Shown here: positions 58,183-64,000 of the stretch, in pieces
Layout of the letters: every line of letters begins with the position of its first letter
Numbering within the stretch: position 1 is the stretch's first letter
Origin: JAGPDB01 sp046331265
GTDB taxonomy: Bacteria; Actinomycetota; Acidimicrobiia; IMCC26256; JAGPDB01
Length of the DNA: 64,000 bases
Assembly: GCA_046331265.1 (NCBI GenBank)
Contig: JAXLRE010000003.1
Coordinates: forward strand, 62,001 to 126,000
Direction: 5' to 3'
The notes under the pieces: model-generated
What the model was told of the DNA's origin: nothing
The model's input: only the letters and a program-made list of their open reading frames with translations
Database searches by the model: none
Made by a program: the position numbers and the translations under genes

Positions 58183-59268
58183 TTAAAACTTAACCGCTTC
58201 GCGAACAGATTGATTTACTATTTCACCTTCGCGAGTATTAAGCCCTTCAGCTAATCCTGGTGTTTTTTCTAGCGCCACATTTAACGATTGTGTAGCCAAT
58301 GCAACAATATAACTCAATGTTGCATTCGTTAATGCATACGTTGAAGTATTACCTACAGAACCAGGCATATTGCCAACTGCATAATGAACAACATCATCAA
58401 CCATATATGTTGGTTCACTATGGGAAGTCTCATGTGAAGTTTCAATGCATCCACCTTGATCAATTGCAGTGTCGACAACTACTGAACCTGGTTTCATGGT
58501 TGAAATCATTTCTTTAGAGACAACAACGGGTGCACGACCACCAGGAATTAGAACTGCGCCTATTACAACATCAGAATCTCTAACACTTTGAGCTATTGAT
58601 GCTTTTGAGCTAGCGCGAGTTACAAATTGTCCATGAAACATCAAGTCGATTGCACGCAGTTTTTCTAAGTTAATATCAAATAATTCAACTTGCGCTCCAA
58701 GTTTACTGGCAAGCAATGCAGAATTTAATCCAACATTTCCTGCACCTAATACACAGACTTTTGCTGGAGGTACACCAGGTGCACCCGAAAGCAACATTCC
58801 TTTTCCACCTTGCGGTCGTTCTAAAAATCGCATTGCAACTTGAACTGCAAGTCGTCCAGCAATTTCTGACATAGGAGCAAGTAACGGAAGAGTGCCATTT
58901 ATGCTTACTGTTTCATACGCGATTGATGTTGTTCTAGCATCACATAATGCTTTAGCTACACCCGGATATGCAGCGAGATGTAAGTACGTAAAAAGAATTA
59001 AATCATCACGGAAATATTTAAATTCACTTGTTTGTGGTTCTTTAACTTTTACAACAATGTCAGATGACCAAGCTTTATCGGCATCACATATTTGTGCACC
59101 CGCTTGTGTGTATTCACTGTCAGAAATATTCGCGTTTTGACCAGCGCTCATTTCAACAAAAACGCTTACACCATGCGAAACCAGTTCGTGTACACCTTCA
59201 GGCGTTAACGCAACACGTGATTCGTTCTTTTTAATTTCTTTGGGGACACCAACACTATATGTAGCCAT
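58183..59268 (-). CDS. ald: Alanine dehydrogenase
   Basis: NAD-dependent enzyme that interconverts alanine with pyruvate and ammonia. The chain (361 aa) begins YSVGVPKEIKKNESRVALTP, the family signature, followed by DIVVKVKEPQ with the pyruvate-binding Lys and FTYLHLAAYPG with the catalytic His. The NAD-binding Rossmann fold is KVCVLGAGNVGLNSALLASK. The ending has DVVHYAVGNMPGSVGNTSTY, also conserved. It converges with the secreted protein gene and is divergent from the aldehyde dehydrogenase. The last gap has stacked small palindromes that may be operators. Confidence 0.95.
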   Translation of the reverse strand: MATYSVGVPKEIKKNESRVALTPEGVHELVSHGVSVFVEMSAGQNANISDSEYTQAGAQICDADKAWSSDIVVKVKEPQTSEFKYFRDDLILFTYLHLAAYPGVAKALCDARTTSIAYETVSINGTLPLLAPMSEIAGRLAVQVAMRFLERPQGGKGMLLSGAPGVPPAKVCVLGAGNVGLNSALLASKLGAQVELFDINLEKLRAIDLMFHGQFVTRASSKASIAQSVRDSDVVIGAVLIPGGRAPVVVSKEMISTMKPGSVVVDTAIDQGGCIETSHETSHSEPTYMVDDVVHYAVGNMPGSVGNTSTYALTNATLSYIVALATQSLNVALEKTPGLAEGLNTREGEIVNQSVREAVKF

Positions 59269-59310
59269 CTATTAACAATAGACGCTTTAGGCATTAAATG
59301 CTTATATAAG
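59269..59310. promoter_or_regulatory. Stacked short palindromes upstream of ald
   Basis: Three perfect small palindromes lie in tandem: CTATT-AAC-AATAG (59269-59281), directly against the ald start codon; GCATT-A-AATGC (59291-59301); and CTTATATAAG (59301-59310). They could be operator sites, or the middle of an AT-rich promoter region. Chance similarity is possible because AT-rich DNA makes palindromes often. Confidence 0.3.
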
Positions 59311-59376
59311 TGTTTAGATAAGTCAGGAATTATTGTATTTTTGAATTAATCTCTATGTTTATAATTAGGAGAAATT

Positions 59377-60798
59377 ATGGCGGCTAAAAATTTTATAAAT
59401 GGTGAATTTGTCGAAAGCATTTCAGGCTTGCAAGATGAAATTATTAACCCTGCAACTGGCCAAGTTATTGAAGCTGTGCCTAGCGGAAATGATCAAGATG
59501 CAAACAAAGCTGTTGAACACGCTAAAGAGGCATTTGAGTCGTGGAAAAACACGACTCCGCGTCAAAGAAGCGAAGCGTTGTTGTCTGCTGCGAATGTTCT
59601 TGAAGAAAATATTGATGAATTAAAACGTATCGAATCAGAAAATGTTGGTAAACCTGTTTCGATTATCGATTTTGAATTCGATCTAATGATAGATAACTTA
59701 AAGTTTTTTGCAGGTGCAGCTCGTTCTATGTCTGCACAAGTTGCAGGTGAATATTTAGAAGATCACACATCATATTTACGTCGTGAACCATTAGGTGTTT
59801 GCGTCGGTATTGCTCCTTGGAACTATCCATTGAATATGGCTATATGGAAATTGGGACCTGCTTTAGCTGCAGGTAATACTTTTATTTTGAAACCATCAGA
59901 GCTAACTCCTCTATCTGCTTTAAAAATGGCTGAGCTTGTAAAAGATATTTTTCCAGCGGGTGTGTTTAATGTCGTAACTGGACAAGGCGAAACTCTAGGA
60001 GATGCATTAGTTAAACATAAAGATGTTGCTATGGTTAGTGTCACTGGTGATGTCAATACTGGTAAATTAATTGCTAGAAATGCATCAGACTCGTTAAAAC
60101 GTGTTCATCTCGAACTCGGAGGTAAAGCTCCAGTTGTTGTGTTTGATGATGCTGATCTTGAATCAACTGCTCAAATTCTTGTCGATATGGGCTATTACAA
60201 TTCGGGACAAGATTGCACGGCTCCATGTCGTGTTATTGCTGGACCTAAAATTTATGACGATTTAGTCGAGCTTATGGGTTCAAAAGCTAGTGGTGTTTCT
60301 ACTGGTGATCCAACTAATCCTGACATTGCTATGGGTCCTGTTGTTTCTAAAGAACAGCAAGAACGAGTATCGTCAATGGTTTCGAGAGCGATACAAGACG
60401 GAGCTACTGTTGTTACAGGTGCAAAGGAAATAGATTCACCAGGATATTTTTATGAGCCAACTGTTTTAGCTAATCCTTCTCAATCAAGTGAGATAGTTCA
60501 ACGCGAAGTCTTTGGTCCTGTAATTTCTATACAGAAGTTCACTGATGAATCACAAGCAATTGAATGGGCTAATGGTGTCGATTACGGATTGTCCGCTTCT
60601 GTTTGGACTAGCGATGTTGGCCGCGCAATGCGAATGACAAAAGCATTAAATTTTGGTTGTGTATGGGTCAATGATCATATTCCAATCATTTCTGAAATGC
60701 CGCATGGTGGTTTTAAACAAAGTGGTTATGGTAAAGATATGTCTATATATGCGATTGAACATTACACTGAATTAAAACATGTAATGATTAAGCATTAA
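59377..60798 (+). CDS. Aldehyde dehydrogenase (aminobutyraldehyde/betaine-aldehyde type)
   Basis: NAD(P)-dependent aldehyde dehydrogenase of 473 aa. The NAD-binding and catalytic core is complete: PWNYPLNMAIWKLGPALAAG, HLELGGKAPVVVFDDADLE (Glu246), and YNSGQDCTAPCRVIAG (Cys280, the 34-residue spacing normal for the family). The sequence GQDCTAPCR and the VNDHIPIISEMPHGGFKQSG end resemble 4-aminobutyraldehyde (PatD) and related enzymes of putrescine/GABA catabolism. TTAGGAG precedes the ATG, with TATAAT just before it at 59360-59365. No polyamine genes are adjacent, so substrate is uncertain. Confidence 0.88.
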   Translation: MAAKNFINGEFVESISGLQDEIINPATGQVIEAVPSGNDQDANKAVEHAKEAFESWKNTTPRQRSEALLSAANVLEENIDELKRIESENVGKPVSIIDFEFDLMIDNLKFFAGAARSMSAQVAGEYLEDHTSYLRREPLGVCVGIAPWNYPLNMAIWKLGPALAAGNTFILKPSELTPLSALKMAELVKDIFPAGVFNVVTGQGETLGDALVKHKDVAMVSVTGDVNTGKLIARNASDSLKRVHLELGGKAPVVVFDDADLESTAQILVDMGYYNSGQDCTAPCRVIAGPKIYDDLVELMGSKASGVSTGDPTNPDIAMGPVVSKEQQERVSSMVSRAIQDGATVVTGAKEIDSPGYFYEPTVLANPSQSSEIVQREVFGPVISIQKFTDESQAIEWANGVDYGLSASVWTSDVGRAMRMTKALNFGCVWVNDHIPIISEMPHGGFKQSGYGKDMSIYAIEHYTELKHVMIKH

Positions 60799-60816
60799 AA
60801 AATTTGTGAGTATTAA

Positions 60817-62433
60817 TTGATAATTGTTGATGGATTAACTGTAGAAATCGGTGCGCGGACATTAGTTTCAGATGCATCATTTCGTGTTGCCCCTGGCGAC
60901 AAAATTGCGCTTGTCGGTAAAAATGGTGCGGGCAAAACAACTATGTTGAAAGCTATCGCAGGTGAATTTGATAGAGCTAGTGGTGAAATTGATTTAGGAA
61001 CTTCATATGGTTGGTTACGGCAAGAAGTTCGCGGCCCAGACAATGATACTGATTCGTTTGATGTTTATGAATATATGAGGCAAGCTCATCGTCTATATGA
61101 AAAAGAAGCAAAACTTGAAAAGCTTCACAAAAAAATAGATGAATATGTCGATGATTTAGATAAGCAGATGAATGCGGTGTCTAAATACTCGCATGCTGAA
61201 GAAACTTTTCGTTTAGATGGTGGTTACGAAATAAATTCAGACGTTGAAGCCATGGCACATGGTGTCGGTATTGATGATGAAATGCTGTTAAGTGCTTTAA
61301 AAAACTTAAGTGGTGGGCAAAGAAGGAAAGTGGAGCTTGCACGTTTGCTGTTAACTGGTGGGGAAGTACTGATCCTTGACGAACCAACAAACCATTTAGA
61401 TGTTCAAGCAAAAAAGTTTGTAATGAATTTTTTATCAGAATCTGATTCAGGACTACTTGTCGTAAGCCACGATATAGCTTTGATGGACAAAAGCCTTACT
61501 AAGGTCTTTGCGTTAGAAGATGGTCGACTTGAAACTTATAACGGAAACTACTCTCATTACTTAAAGGAGCGCGAAGAGCGTGAAGCTATGCGTGCACGTC
61601 AAGCTAGCGTTTTGATGAAAGAATCCGAGAGGTTAAGTGACACAAAAGCTAAGTTTGCTAAGGGCAATGCGAGCCATGCTGCAAAGCGTAGAGCATTACA
61701 ACGACGAATAGACGCGTTAGCAAATTTGTTGCATGAGAAAGCACCCAAAATTAAAACTCACAATATAAATTTCACTTTTCCAGCGCCTATACGTACTGGT
61801 GATATCGCATTAACAGTTACTGATATTTCAAAAAAATTTAATGGTAAAGAAATATTTAAACCCATATCGTTAATCGTTGAGCGTGGCGATTTTATTCTAA
61901 TCACAGGTAGGAATGGTGCGGGCAAAACAACTCTGTTGCGTTCAATTATGGGTATTCATAAACCTGATTCAGGAAAAGTGAAACCTGGAGCAAATGCAAC
62001 TCTTGGTTTTTATGCACAAGAGCATGAAGACATAAAATCTGATTTAAGTGTGCTTGCGCAAATGGTTAATGCATCACCGCGTATGTCGCAAGCAGAACTT
62101 AGATCCGTGCTTGCACACTTTGGCTTATATGGCGATGTTGCAGATCAAGAAGCAGGAACTCTATCTGGTGGTGAAAAAACAAAAATGGCATTGGCTCGAT
62201 TAATGGTAAGCAAAGCTAATGTTTTACTTTTAGATGAGCCTACAAATAACTTAGATCCAGCATCAATTGAAGCATTGCTTGCAGCATTACAAAGTTATGA
62301 GGGAACTATTATCTTGGTTAGTCACGATGTTGATTTCGTAACACAACTAGCTCCTTCTAAAGTTGTTCATTTACCTGATGGACTTATTTCTCATTTTTCA
62401 CCGGAAATGATAAGTGCAATAAAAGAGACTTAA
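60817..62433 (+). CDS. ABC-F family ATPase
   Basis: Soluble tandem ATPase of 538 aa that acts on ribosomes (EttA/Uup/ARE class) rather than in transport. First domain: LVGKNGAGKTTMLKAI, then LSGGQRRKVELARLLL and LILDEPTNHLD; second: ITGRNGAGKTTLLRSI, then LSGGEKTKMALARLMV and LLLDEPTNNLD. The linker (about 240-310) is Lys/Glu/Arg-rich and helical, as in the P-site tRNA interaction motif. There are no membrane segments. The start is TTG at 60817 with only a weak upstream site (GTGAG). It could confer antibiotic resistance or assist translation; no drug-specific feature is visible. Confidence 0.93.
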   Translation: MIIVDGLTVEIGARTLVSDASFRVAPGDKIALVGKNGAGKTTMLKAIAGEFDRASGEIDLGTSYGWLRQEVRGPDNDTDSFDVYEYMRQAHRLYEKEAKLEKLHKKIDEYVDDLDKQMNAVSKYSHAEETFRLDGGYEINSDVEAMAHGVGIDDEMLLSALKNLSGGQRRKVELARLLLTGGEVLILDEPTNHLDVQAKKFVMNFLSESDSGLLVVSHDIALMDKSLTKVFALEDGRLETYNGNYSHYLKEREEREAMRARQASVLMKESERLSDTKAKFAKGNASHAAKRRALQRRIDALANLLHEKAPKIKTHNINFTFPAPIRTGDIALTVTDISKKFNGKEIFKPISLIVERGDFILITGRNGAGKTTLLRSIMGIHKPDSGKVKPGANATLGFYAQEHEDIKSDLSVLAQMVNASPRMSQAELRSVLAHFGLYGDVADQEAGTLSGGEKTKMALARLMVSKANVLLLDEPTNNLDPASIEALLAALQSYEGTIILVSHDVDFVTQLAPSKVVHLPDGLISHFSPEMISAIKET

Positions 62434-62523
62434 ACGAATGATGCGAAAGTAAGAAATCTTATTTTCTGTTGAGTTTTTATGGAACTTAGACGATATTTAT
62501 ACAAATTACTGTAAAGGGTTTGT

Positions 62524-64000
62524 ATGCAAACGTTTAACAAAAAGCTTTCTTATCTATTTTTATTATTAAGTGTTGTTTTTGTAGGAATGATTTCTACCAT
62601 TAGTTCTGCTAGTGCAGCTCCAGTTACTTTAACTGTAAATGTTGTTAGCGATGAAGCAGATGCATCTCCAGGTGATGGTATTTGCGAAACGGTCAATACT
62701 GGTGAATGTACTTTTAGAGCTGCATTAGAAGAAGCAAATGCGAATGTTGGATCGGATACTATTGAATTTAACATTCCGGGTAATAATTCAGATGTTCATG
62801 TAATTACTCCACAAATTCCATTGCCAAATATTACAGATGAAGTTCATATAAATGGATACAGTCAACCCGGCTCATCGGAAAATACTGCTGTAAGTCCTAA
62901 TCCTATAAATAGTGAAATAAGAATCGAATTGGATGGGCATGTTGCGGCTGCAAATCAAAATGCTGCTGTAGGCTTTTTACCTGGATCAGATAATTCTTCT
63001 GTTCGTGGATTATCTATTTACGACTTCTCAACATTAGATGGGGCAAATAGTTCAGGCGTAAATGTTTTTATTGGAGCCTCCAATATTACCGTTGCTGGAA
63101 ATTATCTTGGATTACATTCTGATGGAACAACTGTTGGTTCGAATGGGAATCATTCGTCTGTATACATTACACAGGTTGCTGATCCAATAAGTAATGAAAT
63201 AATTGGAGGAGACTCACCTCAAGATAGAAATATAATTTATAATTACTCACCTAGTAATATCAGCGCAGGAATAATGGGTTCTGCTCCGGGTAGCGTTATA
63301 TACGGAAATTATTTTGGAATTGCAAAAGATGGTGTTACCGATTTAACAACTGATGCAGCAGATACTATAGGAATTTCAGGCCCATATACTATTGCAATAA
63401 ACTTAGTAAATGGTGGCTCAACAACAGTTGGGGGTCCCGCCACGGGTCAAGGTAATTTAATTTCAGGTGGAACTGTTGCTGTTGTGCTTAGTTCTAACGG
63501 CAATAAAGTTCAAGGAAATTTAATAGGCACTGACTATACCGGTTTAGTAAATCCAAATATTACAAACGGTTTAGGGATTTCTGTTACCGCTGGAAATCAT
63601 AACCTAATTGGTGGCACGGGTGTAGGTGAAGGAAATACTATCGCAGGTTCATCTGGCGCTGGAATTGCTGTTTCCGAATTTCTAGTTGAAAATGTCGGTG
63701 GGCCTGGCGTTCCTATGACGTTGACGCCATTGTCAGAATCAATTATTGGAAACTCTATTTACGACATAAATCTTTTTGATTTCAATTCTTCAATGGAAGC
63801 ATTTGGAAATATGAATCAGGGTATCGATAATGTGAAAATGATAGATACCTCAGAAGTTTCTGATTTCAGACCTGATGCTGTTGAACTTAGAGGTCCAACT
63901 CTAAATGATATAGGAGACACTGATTCAGGTCCTAATAATCAACTTAATTATCCAGTATTAAAAAGTGCGCAACAGATTGGTCAAAACCTAACTATTACTT
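62524..64000 (+). CDS. Large secreted CSLREA/beta-helix protein (3' partial)
   Basis: The frame stays open from the ATG at 62524 to the window edge, 492 codons, so the gene is incomplete. An N-terminal signal peptide (about 5-33, ending SSASAAP) precedes a CSLREA-type motif, here CTFRAALEEANAN (from about residue 62). Then come repeated right-handed beta-helix turns with N-L-I-G-G and G-N-x-I elements (NLIGGTGVGEGNTIAG and VQGNLIGTDYTG). A segment of type NDIGDTDSGPNNQLNYPVL lies near 470, a pattern common in CSLREA proteins. AAAGGG is the ribosome binding site. Likely a surface or secreted carbohydrate- or adhesin-like protein. Confidence 0.8.
   Translation, partial: MQTFNKKLSYLFLLLSVVFVGMISTISSASAAPVTLTVNVVSDEADASPGDGICETVNTGECTFRAALEEANANVGSDTIEFNIPGNNSDVHVITPQIPLPNITDEVHINGYSQPGSSENTAVSPNPINSEIRIELDGHVAAANQNAAVGFLPGSDNSSVRGLSIYDFSTLDGANSSGVNVFIGASNITVAGNYLGLHSDGTTVGSNGNHSSVYITQVADPISNEIIGGDSPQDRNIIYNYSPSNISAGIMGSAPGSVIYGNYFGIAKDGVTDLTTDAADTIGISGPYTIAINLVNGGSTTVGGPATGQGNLISGGTVAVVLSSNGNKVQGNLIGTDYTGLVNPNITNGLGISVTAGNHNLIGGTGVGEGNTIAGSSGAGIAVSEFLVENVGGPGVPMTLTPLSESIIGNSIYDINLFDFNSSMEAFGNMNQGIDNVKMIDTSEVSDFRPDAVELRGPTLNDIGDTDSGPNNQLNYPVLKSAQQIGQNLTIT

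Noticed and set aside
62550..62774. 74-aa minus-strand ORF at the start of the CSLREA gene
   Set aside because: The plus strand encodes a signal peptide and CSLREA-type motif continuing to the window edge; the minus ORF is a shadow.

Overview
The window is a dense, AT-rich bacterial chromosome segment (mostly A/T-ending codons, gaps usually under 150 bases) with actinobacterial gene order and gene content. Diagnostic markers are a SepIVA-like division protein next to DUF177 and rpmF, the run smc-ftsY-ffh-rpsP-khpA-rimM-trmD-rplS-DUF2469-yraN, a WhiG-type sigma factor after xerC, an M23-type protein before rpsB-tsf-pyrH-frr-cdsA-dxr-rseP-ispG, the MurT/GatD pair, an ABC-F ATPase and a surface protein with a LARTG sorting signal. 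My best guess is an uncultured low-GC actinomycete, perhaps a marine Acidimicrobiia/Actinomarinales-type lineage. The phylum is fairly secure; the finer placement is inference. No rRNA, tRNA, CRISPR array, insertion sequence or prophage was seen, and no gene-free stretch exceeds 300 bases.

Layout. 1-7.0 kb: sepIVA (5' end outside the window), DUF177, a threonine aldolase gene framed by a perfect 56-bp inverted repeat, an unknown gene, rpmF, plsX, an acyl-carrier-like protein without its attachment serine, rnc, a VanX-like dipeptidase and mutM. 7-20 kb: DUF4395, smc, an MscS channel, ridA-ilvA, then the SRP, S16, RimM, TrmD and L19 block. 20-23.3 kb, minus strand: three very small genes (one of 37 codons), a hypothetical, dprA and yifB. 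23.4-29 kb: a 1269-aa surface protein, xerC and whiG. 29-36.4 kb, accessory: a lipoprotein protease, then a three-gene cassette (J-domain/pseudokinase, VWA protein, PurA-like protein) with a strong palindrome or hairpin before every gene, then a degenerate-M23/lipase fusion. 36.4-46.4 kb: rpsB, tsf, an ABC-2 exporter on the minus strand, pyrH, frr, cdsA, dxr, rseP, ispG. 46.5-52.8 kb: pirin, hypotheticals, queA-tgt, gatD-murT. 52.8-57.2 kb: rimP-nusA-infB behind an attenuator-like leader. 57.2-64 kb: a secreted protein, ald, an aldehyde dehydrogenase, an ABC-F ATPase and the start of a large CSLREA/beta-helix secreted protein that runs off the end.

How they work together. Most genes are housekeeping: protein targeting (FtsY, Ffh), ribosome assembly and translation (S16, L19, L32, S2, EF-Ts, IF-2, RRF, RimM, RimP, TrmD, QueA, Tgt), chromosome maintenance (SMC, XerC, MutM), lipids and isoprenoids (PlsX, CdsA, Dxr, IspG) and cell-wall modification (MurT/GatD, VanX-like). 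IlvA and RidA form a producer/detoxifier pair for reactive enamines. The most novel parts are the J-pseudokinase/VWA/PurA-like cassette, the inverted-repeat-framed threonine aldolase with its dispersed palindrome family, the serine-less acyl carrier protein, the fused degenerate M23-lipase, and structured mRNA leaders before rpsB, rimP, the protease and yraN.
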